DNA of 64,000 nucleotides from Planctomonas deserti (GTDB taxonomy: Bacteria; Actinomycetota; Actinomycetes; Actinomycetales; Microbacteriaceae), in assembly GCF_003067705.1 (NCBI RefSeq), contig NZ_QANL01000004.1, positions 1 to 64,000 of the forward strand. Reading direction: 5' to 3'. Below are positions 27,617 through 37,872 of this stretch, piece after piece. Numbering within the stretch: position 1 is the stretch's first letter; every line of letters begins with the position of its first letter. The notes beneath the pieces are model-generated. The model searched no databases. It saw nothing but the letters and a program-made list of their open reading frames with translations, and was not told the origin of the DNA. The translations under genes were made by a program, and so were the position numbers.

Positions 27617-30075
27617 CAGGACACGCTCGAGTACGCGACGATCCCCCGTCGCACCAGATCGAGGGCGGCGCGGGCGTTGCGGGACACCTTGCCGTCGGCC
27701 ACGACGGAGAGCTGGTCGAGCAGGTCGATGGTCTGCTTCGCCCAGCGCACGAAGTCGCCCGCGGCGAGGTCGGCGTCGTACAGCACCTCGTCGAGGTTCC
27801 CGCCGCGCGCCCACCGGTGCATCGCCGAGCTGAGGCCGGTGGCGATGCCCCCCGTCGTGGGCAGCCGCCGCTCGTGCTCCAGGTCGTCGAGCCGCGCCCA
27901 GATCTCCTCCGTGCGCTCGAGCGCCGGCCGGAACGCCCCGCGGGGCAGGTAGCGCTCGGACGGGTTGCCCTCGTCGCGCCGGGGCTCGTAGACCAGCGCG
28001 GTGGCCATGGCGGCGAGGCTGGCCGCGTCGAGCTCGGTCCAGACCCCGTGCCGCAGGCACTCGGCCACCAGGAGGTCGCGCTCGCCGTAGATGCGCTTCA
28101 GCATCCGCCCGTTCGGCGTGGACACGACGGCGCCGCTCTCGTCGCGCTTCAGGTAGCCGAGCCCGAGCAGCAGCTCGGTCACCCGGTCGAACACCTTCGC
28201 CACGGCACCGGTGCGGCTGCGGATCTGCGCGTTCAGGGCGTCGGTCTGCTTCTTGAGCCGCCACCAGCGCTCGCCCCAGCGGGCGTGCTGCTCCCGGTCC
28301 TTGCAGCGGTGGCAGGGGTGGGCCTTCATCTGCCGGCGCAGCTCGGTGAGCTCCTGCTGCCGGCTGTCGCGCTCGCCCTTGCTCGAGGTGTCCGCGCGGG
28401 CGGCGCCGCGGCGCTCCACCTCGCCGATCTCCCGGCGGATGGCGAAGTACTCGCCGAAGTCGCCGTACTCGCACTGCATGGCTTTGTCGTAGCCGGCGAG
28501 TGACTCCTCCTGCTGACGCACCTTGCGGGCGAGGTCGACGACCGCGCGGTCCGCCTGGAACTGCGCGAACGAGGACTCCAGGATGTCGCGGGTGCGCTCG
28601 CGCCCGAACTGGTCGATCAGGTTCACGGCCATGTTGTAGGTGGGCCGGAAGCTCGAGTTGAGCGGGTAGGTGCGGCGCGAGGCGAGGGACGCGACGGCCT
28701 GCGGGTCGAGCCCGTCCTTCCACTGGATGACCGCGTGACCCTCGACGTCGATGCCGCGGCGGCCGGCGCGGCCGGTCAGCTGGGTGTACTCCCCGGGCGT
28801 GAGCGGAACGCGCGCCTCGCCGTTGAACTTCTCGAGCTGCTCGAGCACGACCGTGCGCGCAGGCATGTTGATGCCGAGGGACAGGGTCTCGGTGGCGAAG
28901 ACGACCTTGACCAGCTTCTTCTGGAACAGCTCCTCGACGACCTCCTTGAACGCGGGGAGGAGTCCCGCGTGGTGGGCGGCGACGCCGCGCTGCAGCCCCT
29001 CGAGCCACTCGTAGTAGCCGAGGACGGCGAGGTCCGCGTCGAGGAGGGTGCGGCAACGCTCCTCCACGATCTCCCGGATCTCGTCACGCTCGTGCTGCTT
29101 GGTGAGGTTGACGCCGCCCCGCAGCACCTGCTGCACCGCGGCGTCGCAGCCGGCGCGGCTGAAGATGAAGAAGATCGCGGGCAGCAGGTGCTTCGTCCGC
29201 AGCAGCTCCACGACGTCCGGCCGCAGCATCTTGCCCTGGTCCGGGCCGGGCCGACCCCTGCCCCGGCCGCCTCCCCCGCCCGCGCCGCCGCCGCCGCCAC
29301 CGCGGCGGTACGCCCGCGGATCGCGGCCGCCCATGCTCGCCAGCCGGGCCAGCTCGGGGTTCACGCGGTGCGTCGCGGCGAGCCCGGAGGAGTCGAAGAG
29401 GTCGAGCATCTTGTGCCGCATCAGCACGTGCTGGTCGAGCGGGACCGGGCGCTCCTCGCTCACGATCACGTCGGTCTCACCGCGCACGGCCTGCAGCCAG
29501 TCGCCGAACTCCTCGGCGTTCGACACGGTCGCGCTGAGCGACACGAGTCGCACGGTCTGCGGGAGGTGGATGATGACCTCCTCCCACACCGCGCCGCGGA
29601 ACCGGTCGGCGAGGTAGTGCACCTCGTCCATCACCACGAACGCGAGGTCGGTCAGCAGGTCGGAGTCGGCGTAGAGCATGTTGCGCAGCACCTCGGTGGT
29701 CATGACCACGATGCGGGCGCCGGAGTTGATGTTCGTGTCGCCGGTGAGCAGACCGACCTCGTCCGGGCCGTACTCGCGCACGAACTCGGAGAACTTCTGA
29801 TTGCTCAGCGCCTTCATCGGCGCGGTGTAGAAGATCTTGTCCCGCGGCTGCTGCATGGCGAGGTAGACCGCGAACTCCGCCACGATCGTCTTGCCCGCGC
29901 CCGTTGGCGCGGCGACCAGCACGCTCCGGCCGTCCTCGAGCGCCTCGCAGGCGCGGATCTGGAACGGGTCGAGGTCGAACCGCTGCCGATCACGGAAGGC
30001 GTCGAGCTGCGGCCGGGAGGCCCTGCTGCGAGAGGCGGCATACCGCTCGGCGGGGCTCTGCTGGTAGGTCGTCAT
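27616..30075 (-). CDS. helY: DEAD/DEAH-box RNA helicase HelY (Ski2-like)
   Basis: 819 residues. Motif I is APTGAGKTIVAEF, motif Ia APMKALSNQKF, motif II DEVH in VMDEVHYLADRFRG, motif III SATVSN, and motif VI lies in QLTGRAGRRGID. A C-terminal DSHCT-type region is present. Between the helicase lobes (about residues 250-275) there is a very Gly/Arg-rich stretch coded by 29240-29320. ATG at 30075 overlaps the tatC stop by 4 bp. The order helY-tatC-tatA-pafC-pafB matches Mycobacterium tuberculosis as I recall it. Probably an RNA remodelling helicase. Confidence 0.92.
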   Translation of the reverse strand: MTTYQQSPAERYAASRSRASRPQLDAFRDRQRFDLDPFQIRACEALEDGRSVLVAAPTGAGKTIVAEFAVYLAMQQPRDKIFYTAPMKALSNQKFSEFVREYGPDEVGLLTGDTNINSGARIVVMTTEVLRNMLYADSDLLTDLAFVVMDEVHYLADRFRGAVWEEVIIHLPQTVRLVSLSATVSNAEEFGDWLQAVRGETDVIVSEERPVPLDQHVLMRHKMLDLFDSSGLAATHRVNPELARLASMGGRDPRAYRRGGGGGGAGGGGGRGRGRPGPDQGKMLRPDVVELLRTKHLLPAIFFIFSRAGCDAAVQQVLRGGVNLTKQHERDEIREIVEERCRTLLDADLAVLGYYEWLEGLQRGVAAHHAGLLPAFKEVVEELFQKKLVKVVFATETLSLGINMPARTVVLEQLEKFNGEARVPLTPGEYTQLTGRAGRRGIDVEGHAVIQWKDGLDPQAVASLASRRTYPLNSSFRPTYNMAVNLIDQFGRERTRDILESSFAQFQADRAVVDLARKVRQQEESLAGYDKAMQCEYGDFGEYFAIRREIGEVERRGAARADTSSKGERDSRQQELTELRRQMKAHPCHRCKDREQHARWGERWWRLKKQTDALNAQIRSRTGAVAKVFDRVTELLLGLGYLKRDESGAVVSTPNGRMLKRIYGERDLLVAECLRHGVWTELDAASLAAMATALVYEPRRDEGNPSERYLPRGAFRPALERTEEIWARLDDLEHERRLPTTGGIATGLSSAMHRWARGGNLDEVLYDADLAAGDFVRWAKQTIDLLDQLSVVADGKVSRNARAALDLVRRGIVAYSSVS

Positions 30076-30869
30076 GAGAGACCGTACTCCGCCTCGAAGG
30101 ACTTCACCTTCCGGGCGCGACGCTTGTCGTTGAGCAGCGCGATGCCCGCGGCGAGCAGGTACAGCAGGACCATCGGGACGGCCAGCAGGAACATCGACAT
30201 GACGTCGGCCGCCGGGGTCGCGATCGCGGTGAACACGGTGATCGCGAGGATCGCCATGCGCCAGGAGCGGATGATCGACGAGCCGCTGAGGATGCCCATG
30301 GCGTTGAACAGCACGAGGAACGCCGGGAGCACGAACGCGACGCCCACGGCGAGCACGAGCTTCAGCACGAAGTCGAAGTAGTCCTTCGCCGTGATGAGCG
30401 AGGAGTCCTGCGCGCCGGCGAACCGGGTGAGGAGCTCGACGATGTGCGGCAGCACCCACCAGCCGGCGACGCAGCCGGCCAGGAACAGCGGCACCGCGGA
30501 GAAGAAGAAGCCGAAGGTGTAGCGCTTCTCCTTGCGCGTGAGGCCGGGCACCAGGAACGCGAAGACCTGGTACAGCCAGACGGGGCTGGAGATGATGATG
30601 CCCGCGTACAGCGAGATCTGCAGCTTCAGGTCGAACGCGCTCGTGACCGTCTGGTAGTTGAGGGTCGCGTTACGCCCCTGGTCCTGCCCCACCTCGAGGA
30701 TGGGGTTGCGCAGGGCATTCAGGATGTAGTCAGAGAGGAACCAGCCGACGATGGCCGCAAGCACCACCGCGATTCCGGCGATGAACAGTCGCTTGCGCAA
30801 CTCGAGGAGGTGCTGCCCGAGGGACATCCTCCCCTCTGCGTTCCTCTGCTTCTGGGAACGGGAGGCCAC
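30072..30869 (-). CDS. tatC: Twin-arginine translocase subunit TatC
   Basis: 265 residues, six predicted helices. MSLGQHLLELRKRLFIA is the conserved cytoplasmic N-terminus that binds twin-arginine signals, and the FLVPGLTRKEKRY loop with the Glu/Arg region is typical. GTG at 30869 lies 5 bp after tatA; an ATG at 30827, preceded by AGGGGAGG, would remove 14 polar residues and is a real alternative. With TatA it moves folded proteins, likely including the PotD-like lipoprotein. Confidence 0.93.
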   Translation of the reverse strand: MASRSQKQRNAEGRMSLGQHLLELRKRLFIAGIAVVLAAIVGWFLSDYILNALRNPILEVGQDQGRNATLNYQTVTSAFDLKLQISLYAGIIISSPVWLYQVFAFLVPGLTRKEKRYTFGFFFSAVPLFLAGCVAGWWVLPHIVELLTRFAGAQDSSLITAKDYFDFVLKLVLAVGVAFVLPAFLVLFNAMGILSGSSIIRSWRMAILAITVFTAIATPAADVMSMFLLAVPMVLLYLLAAGIALLNDKRRARKVKSFEAEYGLS

Positions 30870-30874
30870 GAAGA

Positions 30875-31171
30875 CTAGGGCTTGTTCTGCGGGTCACCCG
30901 ACGGTCGCGTCACCGGGTCGGAGTAGCTCCGGCCGTCCGCGGGCGGGTAGACCGGCGCCGAGGTGTCGTCGAGGCGGGTGGTGGCGTCGTCGCCACCACG
31001 GCGCGTCGCACCGGTGTTGTTCTCGTCCTTCATGGTCTTCATCTCGCCCTTGAAGATGCGCATCGACTGACCGAGGCTCTTCGCGAGGCCGGGGAGCTTC
31101 GGCGCTCCGAACAGCAGCAGGATGACGACCACCAGAATGATGAAATGCCAGCCCTGGAGATTTCCAAGCAT
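30875..31171 (-). CDS. tatA: Twin-arginine translocase subunit TatA
   Basis: 98 residues. A single N-terminal helix (WHFIILVVVILLLFGAPKLPGL) with the FGAPKLP hinge leads to an amphipathic helix (AKSLGQSMRIFKGEMKTM) and a polar, disordered tail. This is the pore-forming Tat component. ATG at 31171 lies 2 bases after the upstream small membrane protein gene. No tatB-like gene is seen in the window. Confidence 0.93.
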   Translation of the reverse strand: MLGNLQGWHFIILVVVILLLFGAPKLPGLAKSLGQSMRIFKGEMKTMKDENNTGATRRGGDDATTRLDDTSAPVYPPADGRSYSDPVTRPSGDPQNKP

Positions 31172-31173
31172 GT

Positions 31174-31533
31174 TCAGACTCCTTTGATCCGCACGGCCGC
31201 GTCCCGATAGTCGGCGCGGGTCAGCATTCTACCGCGCAGGATCCTGTTCTCCCTGCGCATCAGCCGACGCTCTTGGCGTTCCCGGGCGCGAGCGGAATGC
31301 GCGGCGACGACCTCGCGTCGCTCCCGCAGCACCGCGGGCACGAAATCGGCCGTGTCGTCTCCCGCGAGCGTCGCCGACATCCGGCTGAGGGCCTCGGTCT
31401 TCTCCGCCAGCCGGCCCAGCTCGTCCATGACCGCGACGGCCTTGCGGAAGAGCCACCAGGCCATCAGCGCGAGCATGGCGAGGAGGGCGAGCACGAGCCC
31501 GCCCCAGATGAGGATCCACGACCACCACGGCAT
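31174..31533 (-). CDS. Small single-span membrane protein of unknown function
   Basis: 119 residues. It starts MPWWSWILIWGGLVLALLAMLALMAWWLF, one transmembrane helix with a Trp-rich N-terminus. A charged, probably coiled-coil region follows (VMDELGRLAEKTEALSRMSATL), then an Arg-rich helix (RARERQERRLMRRENRILRGRM). I do not recognise a family. It lies between pafC (2-bp gap) and tatA (2-bp gap) on one strand, so it is co-expressed with Tat. The conserved spot suggests a membrane accessory role, unproven. A GTG/ATG further upstream (31575) would enter pafC, so ATG at 31533 was chosen. Confidence 0.75.
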   Translation of the reverse strand: MPWWSWILIWGGLVLALLAMLALMAWWLFRKAVAVMDELGRLAEKTEALSRMSATLAGDDTADFVPAVLRERREVVAAHSARARERQERRLMRRENRILRGRMLTRADYRDAAVRIKGV

Positions 31534-31535
31534 GG

Positions 31536-32525
31536 CTACAGGGTACGGTACCGAGCCGCGCCGGCCGCGGCCCACTCCGCCACCGCGTCGCGCGCGGCCT
31601 CCGGCTCGAGCACGGTGAGCACACCGGGCATGCCGGCCGCGAGCCGCTTCAGCCCGTGGAAGTGCGCCACGCGCAGCGACGTCTCGATCCAGCCCGGGCG
31701 CGTCGCGCTCGGACGCGTCGGCGCGTCCTCGGTGAGATAGTCGCCGAGCAGGGGCAGCGCGGCCTCCGCCACCTCGATCCGCACGGTCAGGTCCTCGTCC
31801 GACGGCTCGAACAGGGCGTCCGGGAGCGCGACGTCGCCCGGGTGCCGCACGATGGCGTCGTCGGTCACCGCGAGGTCGCTCATCCGGTCGAGACGGAAGG
31901 TGCGGACCGCGCCGCGTCCCGCGTCCCAGCCCCGCACGTACCAGTCCTGGTCGACGGACTCGATGCGGAGCGGGTCCACCCGGCGCCGCTCGCTGTCGCC
32001 GCGAGAGGTGCGGTAGTCGAACTCGACCCGCCGGCCCGCCTCGACGGCCTGCCGGATGCGGCCGAGCATCTCGTCGCTGTCCGAACCGGAGACGGCGACC
32101 TGGGTCGGGCTGGCCGACGATCCGCGGGCGAGCTTCGCCATGAGGGCGCCGATGGCGTCCCGGTCGATGTTCTCCGGCAGGGCGGACAGGTACTGCAGCC
32201 CGGCGATGAGCGCGGCCGCCTCGCGCGCGGAGAACCGCGGCGAGTCGTCGATGGCCACCATGTGGGTCAGGACGATCTGGTCGTTGTCCTCGAAGTCGTC
32301 CCAGGCGATGTCGAACAGGTCGCCGTGCTGGTAGGAGCTCGTGGCACCGGGAACGCCGGACACCGCGATCAGGCGCACCGCACGGCGCAGGGCCTCGGGC
32401 TTCACCCGGAAGTGCGCGGCCGCCTCGGCGACGCTGACCCTGCCGTGGTCCATGAGGTACGGCACGAGGGCGAGGAGGAACGCGAGCTTGTCCTGCGCCT
32501 GCAAAGGTGCCGGCCGGTCAACCAT
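31536..32525 (-). CDS. pafC: WYL-domain regulator PafC
   Basis: 329 residues. An N-terminal winged-helix region (KLAFLLALVPYLMDHGRVSVAEAAAHF) is followed by the WYL domain near 170-240, with DPLRIESVDQDWYVRGWDAGRGAVRTFRLDRM, and a C-terminal extension domain. PafB and PafC form the heteromeric transcription activator of the LexA-independent DNA damage response in mycobacteria. ATG at 32525 overlaps pafB by 8 bp. Usually linked to the Pup ligase gene pafA, which is not present here. Confidence 0.92.
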   Translation of the reverse strand: MVDRPAPLQAQDKLAFLLALVPYLMDHGRVSVAEAAAHFRVKPEALRRAVRLIAVSGVPGATSSYQHGDLFDIAWDDFEDNDQIVLTHMVAIDDSPRFSAREAAALIAGLQYLSALPENIDRDAIGALMAKLARGSSASPTQVAVSGSDSDEMLGRIRQAVEAGRRVEFDYRTSRGDSERRRVDPLRIESVDQDWYVRGWDAGRGAVRTFRLDRMSDLAVTDDAIVRHPGDVALPDALFEPSDEDLTVRIEVAEAALPLLGDYLTEDAPTRPSATRPGWIETSLRVAHFHGLKRLAAGMPGVLTVLEPEAARDAVAEWAAAGAARYRTL

Positions 32526-33561
32526 GGTCGGCCTCCCCGTGCCGCTCGTCGGTGCCTCGGACCGGTCGCCCGTGGGCCGCGGCGGTTTGCTCGAGCCGCG
32601 CGAGCACCGCGTCCCGCAGCCACGGCGGCGAGAGCACGAGCACCTCGGGTCCGTACCCCGCGAGCTCGTCGGCGAGCAGGTTCATGTCCGAGTAGTGCAG
32701 CGTCAGCTGGTTCTCCGCCGTGATTGCGCTGCCCTTGCGGCGCGCGAGCCTCGCGGCCGCATCCGTGCCCGGCGTGACCTCGAGCACGCCGACGCCGTTG
32801 GCCCAGATGGCGTCGAGCTCGGCGAGGGCGTTGGCGGCGTGGTCGCCGCCGTCGTCGGCGAAGCTCTCCCCCGTCGGCTGCACCGATCCCACGATGCGCG
32901 ACAGCAGGAAGGTGCGCTTCTCGGCCACGTCCTGGTCGATGCCGTGCACGTGCCAGCGCCCCTGGTGCTGCACGAGGGCGAGCGGCGCGAGGGTGCGCAC
33001 GCGCGCCTCCGACTCGCCGGGCTTCAGGTAGCGGAAGCGCACGATGCTGTGCCGCTCCAGAGCGACACTCAGCGGGTCGAACGCCGACTCCCGGGAGCGC
33101 AGGCGCGGCGCGTAGCCGAGCACGGGCTCGTCGGACTCGACGCCGAGGGACCGCAGCTTCATGAGCGCCCGCCGCGACTCGCCGCTCAGGGAGCCCTCCC
33201 GCCACACCATGGCGGCGAGGTTCAGCAGCGTCGTCTCCTCGTTGGAGAACGTGATGTCGGCCGGCAGCTCGTAGCTGCCCCGCGGGATGCGGTAGCGGAG
33301 CGAGTGGTTGTTGCCGGGCTGGTCCGGCGCCTCGGTGGTCTCGAGCGGCACCCCGAGGTCGCGGATGTCGTCCTTATCTCGCTCGAACTGCCGCTCGAGG
33401 TTCACGTTGTCGCCGCCGGTGCGGTAGCGCTGACGGTAGCCCTGCACCGTCGACAGGATCTCGTTCTTCGTCAGGCCGGACTCGGTCGCGAGCAGCGCCA
33501 GGACAAGGCTGAACAGGCGCTCCTCGACGGGAACGCGCGGAGCGTTCTTCGGCTCAGCCAC
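32518..33561 (-). CDS. pafB: WYL-domain regulator PafB
   Basis: 347 residues. A winged-helix start (VEERLFSLVLALLATESGLTKNEIL) and the WYL domain (FRYLKPGESEARVRTLAPLALVQHQGRWHVHGID) are clear. Partner of PafC; together they activate DNA repair genes, probably sensing single-stranded nucleic acid through the WYL domain. The start is GTG at 33561. Its promoter region carries an SOS-box-like palindrome abutting a TATACT -10 (33603-33624), which suggests LexA control of pafBC here. The FKBP gene lies 80 bp upstream on the same strand. Confidence 0.92.
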   Translation of the reverse strand: MAEPKNAPRVPVEERLFSLVLALLATESGLTKNEILSTVQGYRQRYRTGGDNVNLERQFERDKDDIRDLGVPLETTEAPDQPGNNHSLRYRIPRGSYELPADITFSNEETTLLNLAAMVWREGSLSGESRRALMKLRSLGVESDEPVLGYAPRLRSRESAFDPLSVALERHSIVRFRYLKPGESEARVRTLAPLALVQHQGRWHVHGIDQDVAEKRTFLLSRIVGSVQPTGESFADDGGDHAANALAELDAIWANGVGVLEVTPGTDAAARLARRKGSAITAENQLTLHYSDMNLLADELAGYGPEVLVLSPPWLRDAVLARLEQTAAAHGRPVRGTDERHGEADHG

Positions 33562-33602
33562 GTTCGTATCCTATTGACTCGGAAATCCCCCACACCGGAC
33601 CC

Positions 33603-33624
33603 AGTATATCGAACAAATCTTCGA
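33603..33624 (-). promoter_or_regulatory. Candidate LexA box with -10 element before pafBC
   Basis: On the minus strand TCGAAGATTTGTTCGA (33624-33609) is directly followed by TATACT (33608-33603). The recalled actinobacterial SOS box is TCGAAC-N4-GTTCGA; here 11 of 12 defined bases agree, only the sixth base differing. The box would overlap RNA polymerase between -35 and -10, the position expected for repression. The pafB start is 42 nt downstream. Confidence 0.7.
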
Positions 33625-33641
33625 TACCGGTCCGGTGAGGA

Positions 33642-34634
33642 CTAATCGTCGGACTTGTCGACCCCGAGAACGTCGATGACGAAGACGAGGGTGGAGTTCG
33701 CCGGGATGGCGCCGCTGCCCTCCTCGCCGTAGGCGACGTCGGGCGGCAGCACCGCGAGCACCTGGTCGCCGACGCGGGCGCCGACGAGGGCGTCCGCGAA
33801 CCCCTTGACGACGCCGGGCTGGTCCGCGCTGCCCTCCTGGGCGGGGAACTGCACGGGCGTGCCGTTCTCCCAGCTCGAGTCGAAGACCTCGCCGGTGTCC
33901 CAGAGGACGCCGGTGTAGTTCAGGGTGACGGTGTCGCCCTTTGCGACTTTGTCACCGGAGCCCTTGCGCAGCAGGGTCTCGCGGTACTCGGTGGGGGCGT
34001 CGGAGGCCGGGATGGTGATGCCGGGGACGCCGTCCGGGTCGGTCACGACCGACGGGAAGCCGTTCCTCGCGGGCTGGGGGTCGCCGGTGGCACGGGTCGG
34101 GTACGCCTCGACGACGTCGGCGACGAAGACGAGCGTGTCGTTCTCGCCGAGGCCGAGCTGAGCGTTGCCGTCGGCGCCGAAGCCCTCCTTCGCGGGCAGC
34201 GCGACGGCGACACGGGAGCCCTCGGTCGCGCACTGCATGGCGTCCTGGAAGCCGGGCAGCGCGCTCAGCGACTGCAGCGTGACGATCTGCGGCTCGCCCG
34301 TCGACTGACTCACGCTGACCGGGCTGTACGGGTTGATGGCGTCGCCGGTGGCGCCGTTGTAGACCGCGAAGTTGAGCAGGACGGGGGTCTTGAGGCCGAT
34401 CCGGTCGCCCTCCCCCTCGTCGAGCGTCGTCACCTCGGTGCGCGACGCGATGAGCGGCGTCGGGAACGTGACCTCGTCCGGCTCGGCGCCCACGGCACCG
34501 GCCGCCTTGATGGCCTTCGACGAGTTGCCCGACGGCACGCCGCAGGCCTCCGCCTGGGTCGGCGCGGGGCTGCTGCACGCCGACAGGGTGAGCAGCAATC
34601 CGGCGCTCAGGACGAGCGCGGCAGTCTTCTGCAC
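33642..34634 (-). CDS. FKBP-type peptidyl-prolyl isomerase lipoprotein with two FKBP domains
   Basis: 330 residues. The signal peptide ends in lipobox LSAC (Cys20). A first, degenerate FKBP-like domain runs to about residue 185 (LLNFAVYNGATGDAIN, LPGFQDAMQCATEGSRV). A second, better conserved one runs from about 225 to 326 (TVTLNYTGVLWDTGEVFDSSW, VVKGFADALVGARVGDQVLAVLPPDVAYG). It should assist folding of exported proteins. It starts at GTG 34634. In other actinobacteria this gene sits beside pafA; here its upstream neighbour is trmI. Confidence 0.9.
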   Translation of the reverse strand: MQKTAALVLSAGLLLTLSACSSPAPTQAEACGVPSGNSSKAIKAAGAVGAEPDEVTFPTPLIASRTEVTTLDEGEGDRIGLKTPVLLNFAVYNGATGDAINPYSPVSVSQSTGEPQIVTLQSLSALPGFQDAMQCATEGSRVAVALPAKEGFGADGNAQLGLGENDTLVFVADVVEAYPTRATGDPQPARNGFPSVVTDPDGVPGITIPASDAPTEYRETLLRKGSGDKVAKGDTVTLNYTGVLWDTGEVFDSSWENGTPVQFPAQEGSADQPGVVKGFADALVGARVGDQVLAVLPPDVAYGEEGSGAIPANSTLVFVIDVLGVDKSDD

Positions 34635-34768
34635 GGATCCTCGTTTCGTGAAGGGGGGGTTTATCGAGCCACAATTCTACTGAGTGCGGCACCGGGGTCT
34701 GTCCGCCCGAGGTATGGGGTGGGCGCCTCAAGGTGAGCGCTACGTGGTGTGCGCCACGGGACCGACGC
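34635..34768. other. Junction where mpa-dop-pup-pafA would be expected
   Basis: Only 134 bp separate trmI from the FKBP gene. The spacer holds a possible minus-strand -10 (TAGAAT, about 34676) for the FKBP gene and no remnant of the pupylation genes that I can see. In actinobacteria with pupylation, about 6 kb of genes normally lies between these flanks. Confidence 0.6.
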
Positions 34769-36483
<1,715 letters not shown>

Positions 36484-36574
36484 GGGGTCTGAGTCTATCG
36501 GCGCGGGCTGCGCCTATCCTTGACACGGGCCCGTCGACGGCGGGCCGACCGGGTCCACAGGTGAGGGAGCCTCA

Positions 36575-37525
36575 GTGACAGATGGCACGAGCTTCTCGAG
36601 CGGACGACTGCTCGTCGTTGCGTTCGAAGGCTGGAACGATGCGGGCGAGGCCGCGAGTGGCGCCGTGCGCGCCCTCAAGGAGCTGCTCGATCTCGTGCCG
36701 ATCGCCCAGGTGGACCCGCAGGAGTACTTCGACTTCCAGTTCAACCGGCCGCAGGTCGTGCAGGACGAGGAGGGGCACCGCCTCATCGAGTGGCCCGGCG
36801 CGACGATCTACGGACCGCGCGAGCCGCGCAGCGCCGGCGCGCCGCTCGCCGAGGACGCCCACCTGTCGGTGAGCGGTGACAACGGCGGCAACGTCTTCCT
36901 GCTGCTCGGCACGGAGCCGTCCCGCAACTGGAAGGCGTTCACGGCGGAGATCCTCGACACCGCCCGACAGGCCGGCGTGCAGGGCATCGTGATGCTGGGC
37001 GCCCTGCTGGCGGATGTTCCGCACACCCGCCCCATCTCCGTCTTCGCGACGAGCGAGAGCGCCGCCGTGCGCAAGGAGCTGGGCATCGAGCGCAGCACGT
37101 ACGAGGGACCGGTCGGCATCCTCTCCGTCATCGCGGAGGCCGCCGACGCGATCGGAATCCCCACGGTGTCCGTGTGGGCGTCCGTGCCGCACTACGTGCA
37201 CAGCGCGCCCTCCCCGAAGGCGACGCTCGCCCTCATCGACCGCCTCGAGGAGATGGTCGACGTGACCATCCCGCGCAGCGACATGGTGGACGAGGCGGCC
37301 GCCTGGGAGGCGGGCATCGACGCGCTCGCCGGCGAGGATGAGGAGATGGCGGCCTACATCGAGCAGCTCGAGCAGGCCCGCGACACCGTCGACTCGCCCG
37401 AGGCGAGCGGCGAGGCGATCGCCCAGGAGTTCGAGCGCTACCTGCGCCGCGGCGACGGTCGAGAGGGTCGTGAGGGCAAGGCCGACGGCCGCCCGCCGGA
37501 GGACCCCCGCCGCCCCCGCGACTGA
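36575..37525 (+). CDS. PAC2-family protein
   Basis: 316 residues. LLVVAFEGWNDAGEAASGAVRALKELL is the typical PAC2 start, followed by DPQEYFDFQFNRPQV and LLLGTEPSRNWKAF. The GPVGILSVIAEAADAIGIPTVSVWASVPHYV block closes the domain, and the C-terminus is acidic then basic. Eukaryotic PAC2 helps assemble the proteasome; the bacterial role is unknown. It is retained here although no proteasome or pupylation gene is visible, which argues against an obligatory proteasome role. The start is GTG with GGGAG 4 nt upstream. Confidence 0.9.
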   Translation: MTDGTSFSSGRLLVVAFEGWNDAGEAASGAVRALKELLDLVPIAQVDPQEYFDFQFNRPQVVQDEEGHRLIEWPGATIYGPREPRSAGAPLAEDAHLSVSGDNGGNVFLLLGTEPSRNWKAFTAEILDTARQAGVQGIVMLGALLADVPHTRPISVFATSESAAVRKELGIERSTYEGPVGILSVIAEAADAIGIPTVSVWASVPHYVHSAPSPKATLALIDRLEEMVDVTIPRSDMVDEAAAWEAGIDALAGEDEEMAAYIEQLEQARDTVDSPEASGEAIAQEFERYLRRGDGREGREGKADGRPPEDPRRPRD

Positions 37526-37583
37526 CCCCGCGGCACGGTCCCTGGGAAGCACGGTCCCATCGCGGTCGCTGACCATCACGAGC

Positions 37584-37838
37584 GCTGAGGAATACGGTCG
37601 CTGAGGAATACGGTCGCTGAGCTTGTCGAAGCGACCGAGGGCGACCTCGCGTCCCTCCGACAGACTCAGGGACCGAGAGGGTGCTGCCGGTCCGCGCTGA
37701 CCGTTCTCAAGGGCTTCGCGAGCAGCGACGGCATGTGAACGGTGCCGCCGCCCATGCGGATTGATGTTCCGTATACGGTCGCTGAGCTTGTCGAAGCGAC
37801 GTGAGGTGCGCCGTGTCTCTTCGACAAGCTCAGGGACC
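37584..37838. repeat. HNH-associated hairpin repeats, two units plus a 16-bp tandem duplication
   Basis: Two hairpins, 37612-37674 and 37777-37838, carry GGTCGCTGAGCTTGTCGAAG paired with the reverse arm CTTCGACAAGCTCAGGGACC, 165 bp apart. Together with the spacer they form the same tail as at 725-1123, in inverted orientation. A 16-bp unit GCTGAGGAATACGGTC is duplicated at 37584-37599 and 37600-37615, showing recent slippage at the arm. The 347 bp between PAC2 and the HNH gene holds these repeats and no gene. Confidence 0.9.
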
Positions 37839-37872
37839 GTGGGGACGGAACACCGAACCAGGGCATGCAAGG

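Noticed and set aside
36494-36530. TTGACA before the PAC2 gene as a strong promoter
   Set aside because: The hexamer is perfect, but no acceptable -10 lies 16-18 bp downstream in the GC-rich spacer.
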